DNA from: an uncultured Rickettsiaceae bacterium
GTDB taxonomy: Bacteria > Pseudomonadota > Alphaproteobacteria > Rickettsiales > Rickettsiaceae
DNA length: 32,618 nucleotides
Reading direction: 5' to 3'
Assembly: GCA_905479885.1 (NCBI GenBank)
Contig: CAJQOE010000088.1
Location: 1 to 32,618, forward strand
Position numbers and translations under genes: made by a program. The first letter of the stretch is position 1; each line of letters starts with the position of its first letter. Under the pieces are notes generated by a model. It ran no database searches, was not told where the DNA came from, and worked only from the letters and a program-made list of their open reading frames with translations. Below are positions 1-7,641 of this stretch, in pieces.

Positions 1-643
1 GTGAAGCTGTTATGCTGTAATCTAATTGACGCAACGAACCAGCTGCAGAATTCCTTGGATTAGCAAACAACGCCTTGCCTTCTGCTGCTTGTCGAGCGTT
101 TAATGCCTCAAAATCTTGTTTTTCAATATAAATTTCTCCTCTGACTTCTAGTAAAGCAGGAGCGTTTTCTATAAAATGCGGAAGATTCTGGATAGTCTTA
201 ATATTCTGCGTAATATTTTCTCCTACGTAGCCATTACCGCGAGTTGCGCCAGTTACTAGCCGACCATTTTCATAAGTAACTGAGAATGAAACCCCATCAA
301 TTTTAGGCTCACAAAAAATCTGAGGGAAATCTTTAATAGATAAGAAGCGCTTAATCCTTTCAACAAAATCATACACATCCTCTTCAGAGAAACAATTACC
401 TAGCGACAGCATAGTTTGCTTATGTGTATATTTAGAAAATTTATCCTGCAGGGTGCTGCCGACAGTTTGCGTAGGGCTATTGCTCTTAACAAATTCTGGA
501 AATTGCTCTTCTAATTTCTGCAATCTGTAAAAAAGCTGGTCATACTCAGCATCAGAAATTGTAGGCGCGTCATGCAGGTAATACTCCTCATTATATTTTT
601 TGATCAGCTCCGCTAACTCTTTAATTTCCGCTTCTTTATTCAT
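1..643 (-). CDS. ligA: NAD-dependent DNA ligase, N-terminal part (inverted, cut by window edge)
   Basis: Reading the minus strand from the ATG at 643-641 gives 214 uninterrupted codons up to the window edge. They are the Ia domain and most of the adenylation domain of NAD-dependent DNA ligase. The N-terminus has the NAD-binding helix pattern (YYLHDAPTISDAEYD, residues 21-35). The adenylated lysine is K114 in CEPKIDG, followed by TRGNGYVGENIT and NPRNSAAGSLRQLDYSITAS. In intact ligases this last motif is followed by RPL and then by the part found on the opposite strand from about 715. The ATG overlaps the nadC stop as ATGA, so the native nadC-ligA junction is preserved here. The enzyme seals nicks during replication and repair and is essential in bacteria, so the split is remarkable. 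Identity is very secure. Whether the split is real is uncertain. Confidence 0.93.
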   Translation of the reverse strand, partial: MNKEAEIKELAELIKKYNEEYYLHDAPTISDAEYDQLFYRLQKLEEQFPEFVKSNSPTQTVGSTLQDKFSKYTHKQTMLSLGNCFSEEDVYDFVERIKRFLSIKDFPQIFCEPKIDGVSFSVTYENGRLVTGATRGNGYVGENITQNIKTIQNLPHFIENAPALLEVRGEIYIEKQDFEALNARQAAEGKALFANPRNSAAGSLRQLDYSITAS

Positions 644-729
644 ACTATATCTAACCCGATATCAACAGACGGAGCAGAATGAGTAATTTTACCAATAGAA
701 ATCATATCCACACCAGTTTTGGCTATATT
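640..729 (-). CDS. nadC: C-terminal tail of nicotinate-nucleotide pyrophosphorylase (NadC fragment)
   Basis: Upstream of the inverted ligA start, the minus strand reads in frame N-I-A-K-T-G-V-D-M-I-S-I-G-K-I-T-H, then SAPSVDIGLDIV and a TGA at 642-640. This matches the typical NadC C-terminus (IAETGVD.ISVGALTHSAPA.DI.L). NadC makes nicotinate mononucleotide from quinolinate in NAD synthesis. Only about 29 codons are present. Beyond about 729 the sequence is the ligA 3' part on the other strand, so the rest of nadC has been separated. If this is a simple inversion, the nadC body should lie just left of the window on the plus strand. The stop overlaps the ligA ATG by four bases, suggesting a native nadC-ligA operon. 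Confidence 0.8.
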   Translation of the reverse strand, partial: NIAKTGVDMISIGKITHSAPSVDIGLDIV

Positions 730-2094
730 AGTGAGCCCTTTGCTACTACTCAGGAAGAATTATTAAAAGTCCTGGAAGGTTTTGGGTTGCAAATAAATCC
801 TTTGCAAAAAAGGGCAGTAACTCTGCAAGAAATTTTTGAGTTTTATAATGAGTTGATTGCAACAAGAGATCAGCTGAAATACGAAATTGATGGTGTAGTA
901 TATAAAGTCAATGATTTCGCTATGCAGGAAAGGTTAGGTTTTATTGCTCGCAGCCCACGTTTTGCTATTGCACATAAATTCCCAGCGATGCTAGCTGAAA
1001 CTAAATTACTAGATATTGTAGTGCAAGTAGGGCGAACAGGTGCCTTAACACCGGTTGCACAACTAGTGCCAGTGCAGGTTGGCGGCGTGCAAGTATCGCG
1101 TGCTACTTTGCATAATTTTCAAGAAATAGAGCGTTTAGATATTAGAGTTGGTGATACTGTAATACTGCACCGCGCGGGAGATGTGATCCCTAAGGTTACT
1201 GCTATTAATAAAGAAAAAAGACCAGTTGAAGCTAGAGGATTTGTATTACCAACTAATTGCCCATCTTGTGCATCAAATTTACATATTGACCCGGTAGATG
1301 TTATTGTAAGATGTGATAATGGTTTGAATTGTCCAGCGCAGCTAGGCGCTTCGATTAAGCACTTTGTTTCAAAAAATGCTATGAATATCGATGGGCTCGG
1401 AACAAAGCAAGTAGAGTTTTTACTAGAAAAAGGTTTGATCAATAATGTTGCCGATATATTTAATCTCGAATTATTAAATAGCTCTTCCTTAAACAAGTTA
1501 GAAAATATGCCAGGGTGGGGAAAAAAATCAGTACACAAATTATTTGAGAATATTGAAAAAGCAAAAAAAGTTACATTAGCACGATTTATTTATGCACTTG
1601 GCATTCGCCATGTTGGAGAAAGTAATGCTAAGATTTTAGCTAAAGAATTGCCATCAGCTGAGATATTTATAGAAAGCATGGTAGAACTCGCTGATAATGG
1701 AACAGAAATTTTTACTAAGCTTGATAATCTAGATGGCATTGGGCATAAAATTTTAATTGATATTCAGAACTTTTTTGAATGTCAGCAAAATGTTAAAACT
1801 GTTAGGACACTATCTGATATCCTTGATATAGAAAATTATGTAGATAACGTAAAACCAAGCGCTTTATCTGGTCAGAATATAGTGTTTACAGGCAGCTTAG
1901 CTTCCATTTCTCGTGCTGAAGCGAAAGCACAAGCAGAGCGATTAGGAGCAAACGCAGTAGGTACGGTTTCTAGTAATACTAATATAGTAGTAGCGGGCGA
2001 AAAAGCTGGTAGTAAATTAAAAAAAGCCGAAGAGTTAGGAATAAAAGTAATTTCTGAAACAGAATGGCAGCAAATTGTTGAGGAGAATAAATGA
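679..2094 (+). CDS. ligA: NAD-dependent DNA ligase, C-terminal part (separated from its start)
   Basis: The open frame begins with an ATG at 679, but about its first 13 residues are antisense nadC. True ligase sequence starts near 715 (FGYISEPFATTQ). It holds the rest of the adenylation domain (KYEIDGVVYKVN; GFIARSPRFAIAHKFPA), the OB fold (VQVGRTGALTPVA; LHRAGDVIPKV), a four-cysteine zinc finger (CPSC...CDNGLNC), helix-hairpin-helix repeats and a C-terminal BRCT domain (LSGQNIVFTGSL). The catalytic lysine and domain Ia are missing; they lie on the opposite strand at 1-643. Joined with roughly ten missing residues, the protein would be about 680 residues, normal for LigA. As it stands, this fragment could not adenylate itself. 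It overlaps pepP by four bases (ATGA), so the downstream context is native. Confidence 0.9.
   Translation: MSNFTNRNHIHTSFGYISEPFATTQEELLKVLEGFGLQINPLQKRAVTLQEIFEFYNELIATRDQLKYEIDGVVYKVNDFAMQERLGFIARSPRFAIAHKFPAMLAETKLLDIVVQVGRTGALTPVAQLVPVQVGGVQVSRATLHNFQEIERLDIRVGDTVILHRAGDVIPKVTAINKEKRPVEARGFVLPTNCPSCASNLHIDPVDVIVRCDNGLNCPAQLGASIKHFVSKNAMNIDGLGTKQVEFLLEKGLINNVADIFNLELLNSSSLNKLENMPGWGKKSVHKLFENIEKAKKVTLARFIYALGIRHVGESNAKILAKELPSAEIFIESMVELADNGTEIFTKLDNLDGIGHKILIDIQNFFECQQNVKTVRTLSDILDIENYVDNVKPSALSGQNIVFTGSLASISRAEAKAQAERLGANAVGTVSSNTNIVVAGEKAGSKLKKAEELGIKVISETEWQQIVEENK
715..732. other. Inversion or chimera junction inside ligA/nadC
   Basis: Left of this point the minus strand is nadC tail plus ligA N-terminus. 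Right of it the plus strand is ligA from FGYISEP onward. The core GGCTATATT (721-729) can be read both as ligA (plus, G-Y-I) and as nadC (minus, N-I-A), so the breakpoint lies in shared microhomology. A native nadC-ligA region would then carry this short sequence in inverted orientation at both ends of the roughly 0.7-kb segment. Only one copy is inside the window. Confidence 0.7.
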
Positions 2095-3806
2095 TCGAGG
2101 AACGTTTAAGTGAATTAAGACAATTACTAGATACCTATAAATTTGCGGGATATATAGTACCAACAACAGATGACTACTTAAGCGAATACACGCCCGCCTA
2201 TGCTAAAAGGTTAGAGTATATTACAGGATTTACTGGTTCAAATGGCTTGGCTATTATATTAAAAGACACGGTGCTTTTTTTTACTGATGGTAGATATATT
2301 AATCAGTGTTTTTCGCAGTTAGATGATAGATTATTTGAAGTATTTGATTTGCAGCTTTTGGCAAATTTTGACTGGGCTGAATATATTGATAGTGATGCTA
2401 TAATTTCTTATGATGCAAAACTATTTACCAAGCGTAGCTTACAGAATTTCGCTGCTGTTAATTTACAAGCGCATGCAGAAAACCTCATTGACCTAATTTG
2501 GCAGGAACAGCCGGCAAAACCAGTTTCCGAGATATATGATTATCCTATAAAATATGCAGGCGAGGATTATAGAGATAAAATTGATAAGTGCCGTGATTTT
2601 TTAAAAAAGAATTCTGCTCAGAACTTAGTTATTACTGATTCTAATTCAGTATGTTGGCTTTTAAATATCCGCGCGCATGATGTTGAATTTTCACCGCTTT
2701 TATTAGCAAATATCATTGTTACTCAGCAGCAGGTTTGTTGTTTTTTTGATAAAAATAGGATAGATAATTCTTTAGTACGCGATGTAATGGTGGTTCTACC
2801 AGAAGAGGAATTTTCTAGTTTTGCAGCAAACTTACAAGGGGTTACCTTATTTGATGATAGTCAATGCTCTAGTTATATTAGTAATTTGATTACAGCAAAA
2901 GAACATAAAAACATAAAAAATCCATGTATATTATGGAAAGCTTGCAAAAATGATATTGAAATTAAGTATATGCAACAAGGGCATGTGCAAGATGCGGTTG
3001 CGGTTTGTGAGCTTCTGTCCTTTATAGATCAGCAAGATATTAGTAATTTTACAGAATATGATCTTGGTCAGCAATTAACAGAGCTACGGGCAAAAGGTGA
3101 GCTATATATATTTGATAGCTTTCCTGCGATTTGCGGTTACCAAGATAATGGAGCTATTATACACTACCGTGCGGAAAAAGATTTGGCTAAAAAAATTATA
3201 GGACAAGGCTTGTTGTTGATTGATTCAGGTGGTCAATATTGGGGAGCAACTACTGATATTACCCGAACGGTAGCGATAGGCAACCCTACAGCTGAGCATA
3301 AAAAATATTATACCAAAGTTTTAAAGGGACATATTGCTTTAGCTAGAGCTGTTTTTCCTAAGGATAAAGTAACTGGTGCGAATTTAGATATATTAGCTCG
3401 TCAATATCTTTGGAACGAGGGCAAGGATTATGCGCACGGTACAGGACATGGTGTAGGTAGCTTTCTAAGCGTGCATGAAGGGCCACAGAATCTCAGCTTG
3501 AATGGGTTTGGCTCTAAAATCACTAATGGTATGGTAATGTCGAATGAACCTGGTTATTATGTCCCAGGAGAGTTTGGTATTAGGATTGAAAACATGATGT
3601 ATGTGAAAGACGCCTCATCACCTGGCTTTTTATGCTTTCAGATGTTGACATTAGTACCTTACGCCAAGGAACTTATTGAAATAAAAATGTTAACAAAAGA
3701 GGAACTAAGATACTTAAAAGCTTATTATTCAAATATTGAGAAAAGCTTATCACCTCTTTTGTCAGAGAATGCATTGAAGTGGCTTCAGGATCAAATTTTG
3801 ATTTAA
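2091..3806 (+). CDS. pepP: Xaa-Pro aminopeptidase (M24B, long form)
   Basis: This metallo-aminopeptidase removes an N-terminal residue that precedes proline and is presumably cytosolic. At 571 residues it is the long form, with two creatinase-like N-terminal domains (about 1-285) before the pita-bread catalytic domain. It resembles eukaryotic aminopeptidase P1 and many alphaproteobacterial homologs, and is longer than E. coli PepP (about 440). All five metal ligands can be seen: D378 (LLIDSGGQY), D389 (ATTDITRT), H453 (HGTGHGVG), E486 (SNEPGYY) and E500 (GIRIENM). The HYRAE substrate-site motif is at about 358. The ATG overlaps the ligA stop, implying translational coupling. The gene ends four bases into convergent mlaC (3803-3806). 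Confidence 0.95.
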   Translation: MIEERLSELRQLLDTYKFAGYIVPTTDDYLSEYTPAYAKRLEYITGFTGSNGLAIILKDTVLFFTDGRYINQCFSQLDDRLFEVFDLQLLANFDWAEYIDSDAIISYDAKLFTKRSLQNFAAVNLQAHAENLIDLIWQEQPAKPVSEIYDYPIKYAGEDYRDKIDKCRDFLKKNSAQNLVITDSNSVCWLLNIRAHDVEFSPLLLANIIVTQQQVCCFFDKNRIDNSLVRDVMVVLPEEEFSSFAANLQGVTLFDDSQCSSYISNLITAKEHKNIKNPCILWKACKNDIEIKYMQQGHVQDAVAVCELLSFIDQQDISNFTEYDLGQQLTELRAKGELYIFDSFPAICGYQDNGAIIHYRAEKDLAKKIIGQGLLLIDSGGQYWGATTDITRTVAIGNPTAEHKKYYTKVLKGHIALARAVFPKDKVTGANLDILARQYLWNEGKDYAHGTGHGVGSFLSVHEGPQNLSLNGFGSKITNGMVMSNEPGYYVPGEFGIRIENMMYVKDASSPGFLCFQMLTLVPYAKELIEIKMLTKEELRYLKAYYSNIEKSLSPLLSENALKWLQDQILI

Positions 3807-4435
3807 GAGCTGTTTCTTGATGATTCCTTCTTGCTGTATGTTCGGTTGCGTAGTTCATCTATAAGAGAATCAATGCCACGAGTAGAGATAACGCTATTAA
3901 ACTCAGCTTGTTGAGAATTTAATATACTGATGCCTTCGGTAATAATATCACTAATGCGGTATGGGTCTTTTTTATTACCATCGATTTTATGCACTAAATA
4001 GTCGACTTTTATCGGCGATTGACCACTAGGTCGTAATATTTCCATGTTTATAATAAACATATCATCTTCAATCTGTCTTATGTTTTTTAAGACCGATTTT
4101 TCGCCGCTATAGCTGCTAGATAGATCCGAGTAGGCTTTGATTACAAACTGTGAATACACCTTTATGAACTCATCCAGCTTTGCTGATGAAATTGACCTGC
4201 GATGCCTGCCAAGAGCGTAGTTAGCCATCCAGTCTAAGTATAGGTGTGAGCGAATTAGTTCCCGAGCCGTAGTATTTTTTTGGGCATCGGAGAGCTTGGG
4301 ATCATTGAAGGTCGTGTAACCTTCATCAATAAGTGTTTCTATATATATTTTTAAATCATTTGTGTCTTGAGATGCTTGTGTACTAGATACTGAAAACAAA
4401 AGCATTAGTATAATTGTACGTGATATAGATTTCAT
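3803..4435 (-). CDS. mlaC: MlaC-type periplasmic phospholipid-binding protein
   Basis: MlaC/Ttg2D proteins shuttle phospholipid across the periplasm between the MlaA outer-membrane complex and the inner-membrane MlaFEDB transporter. The protein has a signal peptide (MKSISRTIILMLLFSVSS, probable cleavage after TQA). The helical MlaC fold then follows, with typical segments LDWMANYALGRHRRS, FIKVYSQFVIKAYSDL and the C-terminal strand KIDGNKKDPYRISDIITEGISI. I prefer the ATG at 4435 over 4441, because the AGG at about 4443-4445 sits eight bases before 4435 and only two before 4441. The mature protein is about 190 residues, normal for the family. mlaA lies directly upstream on the same strand; no mlaFED genes are present in this window. 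Confidence 0.88.
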   Translation of the reverse strand: MKSISRTIILMLLFSVSSTQASQDTNDLKIYIETLIDEGYTTFNDPKLSDAQKNTTARELIRSHLYLDWMANYALGRHRRSISSAKLDEFIKVYSQFVIKAYSDLSSSYSGEKSVLKNIRQIEDDMFIINMEILRPSGQSPIKVDYLVHKIDGNKKDPYRISDIITEGISILNSQQAEFNSVISTRGIDSLIDELRNRTYSKKESSRNSS

Positions 4436-4462
4436 AATCATAGCCTAATAAATGAGTGTATT

Positions 4463-4500
4463 AAGGTCAGCTTCAATCGAAACTAGATGAAGCTGACTTT
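4463..4500. repeat. Long perfect-loop hairpin between mlaA and mlaC
   Basis: AAGGTCAGCTTCA (4463-4475) and TGAAGCTGACTTT (4488-4500) form a 13-pair stem with one G-T wobble and a 12-base loop. It lies in the 95-base gap between mlaA and mlaC, both minus strand. No T-run follows in the direction of transcription, so it is not a standard intrinsic terminator. It could be an mRNA processing or stability element, or a small mobile palindromic element. The structure is certain and the function unknown. Confidence 0.7.
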
Positions 4501-4509
4501 AAAAATATG

Positions 4510-4515
4510 ATTATA
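4510..4515 (-). promoter_or_regulatory. Possible -10 box for mlaC
   Basis: The minus strand carries a perfect TATAAT, 75 bases upstream of the mlaC start and just before the hairpin. The matching -35 is poor (AGTCTT at 17 bases). If used, the transcript would begin close to the hairpin, which would then be a 5' leader structure. Confidence 0.25.
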
Positions 4516-4536
4516 ACAAATAAGTAAACTTAAAGA

Positions 4537-5307
4537 CTATTTATTATTTACCGATGGGCATTTAAATCCTACTGGGTATGCCATTTTAGCTTCTCTTTGA
4601 TTTAAAATTGCATCTCTAATAGCAATATAAGAATCAGTGGAGTTGCGCGTGACATGATCAGTAAATGGCATAATTTGATCACGATGATGTATAACTTTAA
4701 CACCAGTTAAGGTAAGTTTAAAATCCTTATGTGTAAAGTATTGAACAGGGTTTAGCGCTGAATTCATGGCTAATGGATCCATAACATCACGCGCGTTCAT
4801 ACCGCCATATATCGGTAATACAATATATGGTCCAGCACCAAGTCCATAATGCGCAAGAGTATTGCCAAATGTTTGAGATTCTGCAGTTAAGCCAAATTTA
4901 CTTGCGACATCAAATAATCCTAAAACTCCAAATGTCGAGTTGATGGCAAAGCGCCAGAAAGTTTTAAATGCCCCTTGACCTTCTCCTTGGATACTATAAT
5001 TCACAGTCGATAAAGGTTCGCCAATATTGTTAATAAAACTACCAACTCTTCCTTTAGTATAGTCATTAGTAAATCTACCATAACCTTTTGCAATTGGTCT
5101 TAGGATAAATGTATCAAGAACTCCATTGAAGATAAAAACTTTGCGATTTAATGCCTCGTATGGGTCATAAACTTCGCAACGGTTATTTAAAGCTGCATAA
5201 TTATAACTATAATTATCCTCATCTAGAGTTTGTTTGGCTGTAGCGTTGGTAGTAGTAAAACAAAGTAACATTACTAGTGTTAGATTAATAATAGATTTAA
5301 TATGCAT
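4537..5307 (-). CDS. mlaA: MlaA/VacJ family outer-membrane lipid-asymmetry protein
   Basis: MlaA removes misplaced phospholipid from the outer leaflet of the outer membrane and passes it to MlaC. Family motifs are clear: DPYEALNRKVFIFNGVLD (residues about 48-65), LRPIAKGYG, NNIGEPLSTVNY, WRFAINSTFGVLGLFDVA and the conserved YGLGAGPYIVLP. At 256 residues the length is normal. The N-terminus is a signal peptide (MHIKSIINLTLVMLLCFTTT). A cysteine follows MLL, but the lipobox is not canonical, so the protein may be a lipoprotein or may be cleaved by signal peptidase I near NATA. It lies upstream of mlaC and 16 bases downstream of the methyltransferase gene, so the three are probably cotranscribed. 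Confidence 0.92.
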   Translation of the reverse strand: MHIKSIINLTLVMLLCFTTTNATAKQTLDEDNYSYNYAALNNRCEVYDPYEALNRKVFIFNGVLDTFILRPIAKGYGRFTNDYTKGRVGSFINNIGEPLSTVNYSIQGEGQGAFKTFWRFAINSTFGVLGLFDVASKFGLTAESQTFGNTLAHYGLGAGPYIVLPIYGGMNARDVMDPLAMNSALNPVQYFTHKDFKLTLTGVKVIHHRDQIMPFTDHVTRNSTDSYIAIRDAILNQREAKMAYPVGFKCPSVNNK

Positions 5308-5323
5308 GTTTTCCCCTTAATAT

Positions 5324-6331
5324 CTATTTGGTGCACACAAATATAGAGTAATTATTTTTAATTTCTAGAGAAAATTCTTTGGAAATTAAAATTTGATAAC
5401 CAGATCTGGCCAATTCTTCTTCAAGTTGCTTGTGGTTATAAGAGAATTCTAGCGTTTGGCTGGATAAGGTATTTTTAGCATCAGAGCTAACTGCAAAGGC
5501 GAAATAACCAGATGGTTGCAGTAATAAAGAGACATTATTAAAAATCTTTTGTAAGTCAGCTTCGAATGAAAAACCATGCATACTACAAATTACATCATAT
5601 TTTTTTTTACTTTCTTCGAGGAAGCTATTTACAGGTGTATGTATAATCTCATCGTATAATTTTTGCTCAGGGAAACAAATAGGTTGCAGTTGAATCATTG
5701 AATTAGAAATCTCTACCGCTGTGAGGGTGAAACTGTCCTGCATACGTTTGTTGATTTCATAACCTAGTATACCTATGTTGCTGCCAAGTTCTAGAATAGT
5801 GTATTCTTCTGGAAGTTTAGTTATTGCCGAGGAAAGCTCTAATACTAATTGTTTCGGGAGATTGATGGTATCGCTAACGAATTTATCTATAAATAAGTCA
5901 GCCATTATATCTCTATGGATTTGATGTACAGCATTAGGGATTGGCTGATTCGAATCTATAGATTTTACAAAAGATAAAAGGTTAATCTTATCTTCGTCGC
6001 CTGCTTTAGTTAGATGAATAATAGATTGTTTATAGTTGGCTTTTAGTAAATAAACCCAGCCCAACCAGTAATTGGCCTCTTGGTGCTTTGGGGATAGAAA
6101 TTTATCTACAAGCTTGAAACGAAATATTGCGTCGCCATAATTACGGTTATATACATGATAAATACCTAAATCCATATTGCTATCTGTTATGTTTTTTAAA
6201 CGATAATGCAAGAAGTCGAATTCTTTTTTTATTTTAGCAATTTGTGTCTTTATCCAAGTAGGTGTATTTATAATGCCTGAAAAGCAAAGTTTTGTGGCAT
6301 TTGCTACGGATGAAAATAAGTTCTTGATCAT
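5324..6331 (-). CDS. TPR-like domain / SAM-dependent methyltransferase fusion
   Basis: Two parts are visible. Residues about 50-115 look like TPR-type helical repeats (MDLGIYHVYNRNYGDAIFRF; EANYWLGWVYLLKANYKQSI). Residues about 160-335 are a class I methyltransferase: motif I TILELGSNIGILG (178-190), the acidic motif II TAVEISNSM, and a post-motif DVICSMHGFSFEADLQ. This arrangement recalls predicted TPR-methyltransferases of alphaproteobacteria that modify proteins or small molecules; the substrate here is unknown. There is no signal peptide, so it is presumably cytosolic. It is the first gene of the minus-strand run with mlaA and mlaC, and is divergent from aspC. Confidence 0.75.
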   Translation of the reverse strand: MIKNLFSSVANATKLCFSGIINTPTWIKTQIAKIKKEFDFLHYRLKNITDSNMDLGIYHVYNRNYGDAIFRFKLVDKFLSPKHQEANYWLGWVYLLKANYKQSIIHLTKAGDEDKINLLSFVKSIDSNQPIPNAVHQIHRDIMADLFIDKFVSDTINLPKQLVLELSSAITKLPEEYTILELGSNIGILGYEINKRMQDSFTLTAVEISNSMIQLQPICFPEQKLYDEIIHTPVNSFLEESKKKYDVICSMHGFSFEADLQKIFNNVSLLLQPSGYFAFAVSSDAKNTLSSQTLEFSYNHKQLEEELARSGYQILISKEFSLEIKNNYSIFVCTK

Positions 6332-6347
6332 AATTTAATTAGTGTGT

Positions 6348-6376
6348 TTGATTTAGTGTGAATGTTCTCATATAAT
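6348..6376 (+). promoter_or_regulatory. Sigma70-type promoter of the aspC-lpxL run
   Basis: TTGATT (6348-6353), a 17-base spacer and a perfect TATAAT (6371-6376) lie 62 bases before the aspC ATG. This is the best-matching promoter in the window and would drive the chain of overlapping genes to 11407. Confidence 0.6.
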
Positions 6377-6399
6377 TTACAGTAGTTCAAATTATATGA
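6368..6399. promoter_or_regulatory. 11-bp inverted repeat embedding the aspC -10 box
   Basis: TCATATAATTT (6368-6378) and AAATTATATGA (6389-6399) are perfect inverted copies around a 10-base spacer. The left arm contains the -10 hexamer. This could be an operator at which a dimeric repressor would occlude RNA polymerase, or a hairpin at the very start of the transcript. AT-richness makes chance palindromes more likely, but an 11-bp perfect arm is notable. Confidence 0.45.
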
Positions 6400-6438
6400 A
6401 TAATAAACTATAAACAAATTTAAACTGGGTACAGAATT

Positions 6439-7641
6439 ATGTCACTAATAGCAAAAAGACTTCAAGCAGTAAAGCCTTCTCCTACACTCGCTGTTACAGC
6501 CAAAGCAAAAGAGTTAGCTAGCCAGGGAGTGAATATTATATCATTGGCAGCTGGTGAACCAGATTTTGATACTCCAGAAAATATTAAAAATGCTGCTATT
6601 GCTGGTATTAAAAATGGCGCTACAAAATATACTGACGTTTCTGGTTCAAAGGAATTACGTCTAGCAGTATGCAATAAGTTTAAGCGTGAAAATAATTTAG
6701 ACTATGCTCTAGATGAAGTAATAGTTAGTACTGGTGGTAAGCAAGTTATATATAACTTATTTATGGCCACTATTAATGATGGAGACGAAGTAATCATACC
6801 GGCTCCATACTGGGTTTCTTATCCAGACATGGTATTGCTTGCAGGAGGCACCCCAGTATCTGTTCCTTCTGATATACAAACTGGATTTAGAGCAAAACCA
6901 GAAGATATAGAAGCTGCCATAACAAAAAAAAGTAAGTGGATAATATTAAACTCTCCAAGCAATCCATCTGGTGCTACTTATACTGAAAGTGAATTAGAGG
7001 CCTTTGCTGATGTGGTTAGAAAGCATCCGCAATTAAATGTAATGTGTGACGATATATACGAACATATTACATTTGATGGATTTGCCTTTAAAACGCTAGC
7101 AACTGTTGCTCCAGACCTAAAGGACCGTATTTTTATAATAAATGGTGTTTCAAAAGCATATTCTATGACAGGTTGGAGAATTGGTTATGGAGCCGGTACA
7201 AAAGAGATAATCAAGGCTATGAGCATGGTGCAGTCGCAAAGTACATCTAACCCATCTTCAGTCAGTCAAGTAGCTGCACTTGAAGCTCTTTCAGGAGCAC
7301 AGGGATACATTGAAACTAACGCGATTAACTTTCAAAAGAAGCGTGATTTAGTTTTGTCTTTAATTAATAATATTCCAGGGCTTGATTGTTATAAATCCGA
7401 AGGTGCTTTCTATCTATTCCCAAAATGTTCTGAGTTATTTGGCAAAAAAACTCAGGATGGGGCGGTTATCAACTCTAGTAATGATTTAGCCAGTTACTTT
7501 TTAGAGAGCGCTAATGTGGCAGTCGTACCTGGTATTGCTTTTGGTTTAGAAGGGTATTTTAGAATATCCTATGCAACTTCTGAGAAATTATTGACAGAAG
7601 CTTGTCAAAGATTGGCTAAAGCTGTAGCACAACTGGCGTAA
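6439..7641 (+). CDS. aspC: Aspartate aminotransferase (class I, PLP-dependent)
   Basis: It interconverts aspartate and 2-oxoglutarate with oxaloacetate and glutamate in the cytosol. At 400 residues it matches the I-gamma type (AatA/AspC) of alphaproteobacteria. Motifs are SLAAGEPDFDTP (35-46), the PLP contacts N175 (NSPSNPSG), D204 and Y207 (CDDIYEH), the Schiff-base lysine K239 (VSKAYSMTGWRIGYGAG) and the substrate-binding arginine in FRISYA near the C-terminus. Some relatives also act as glutamate-prephenate aminotransferases; the sequence alone does not decide this. Its TAATG stop/start overlap with the next gene links it to the lipid A run. Confidence 0.93.
   Translation: MSLIAKRLQAVKPSPTLAVTAKAKELASQGVNIISLAAGEPDFDTPENIKNAAIAGIKNGATKYTDVSGSKELRLAVCNKFKRENNLDYALDEVIVSTGGKQVIYNLFMATINDGDEVIIPAPYWVSYPDMVLLAGGTPVSVPSDIQTGFRAKPEDIEAAITKKSKWIILNSPSNPSGATYTESELEAFADVVRKHPQLNVMCDDIYEHITFDGFAFKTLATVAPDLKDRIFIINGVSKAYSMTGWRIGYGAGTKEIIKAMSMVQSQSTSNPSSVSQVAALEALSGAQGYIETNAINFQKKRDLVLSLINNIPGLDCYKSEGAFYLFPKCSELFGKKTQDGAVINSSNDLASYFLESANVAVVPGIAFGLEGYFRISYATSEKLLTEACQRLAKAVAQLA

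Noticed and set aside
1119..1538. 139-codon minus-strand open frame inside ligA
   Set aside because: It is antisense to conserved OB-fold and zinc-finger codons of ligA; no recognisable domain.
4463..4500. Intrinsic terminator for mlaA
   Set aside because: The stem is strong, but no T-run follows on the minus strand, so it does not meet the usual criteria.
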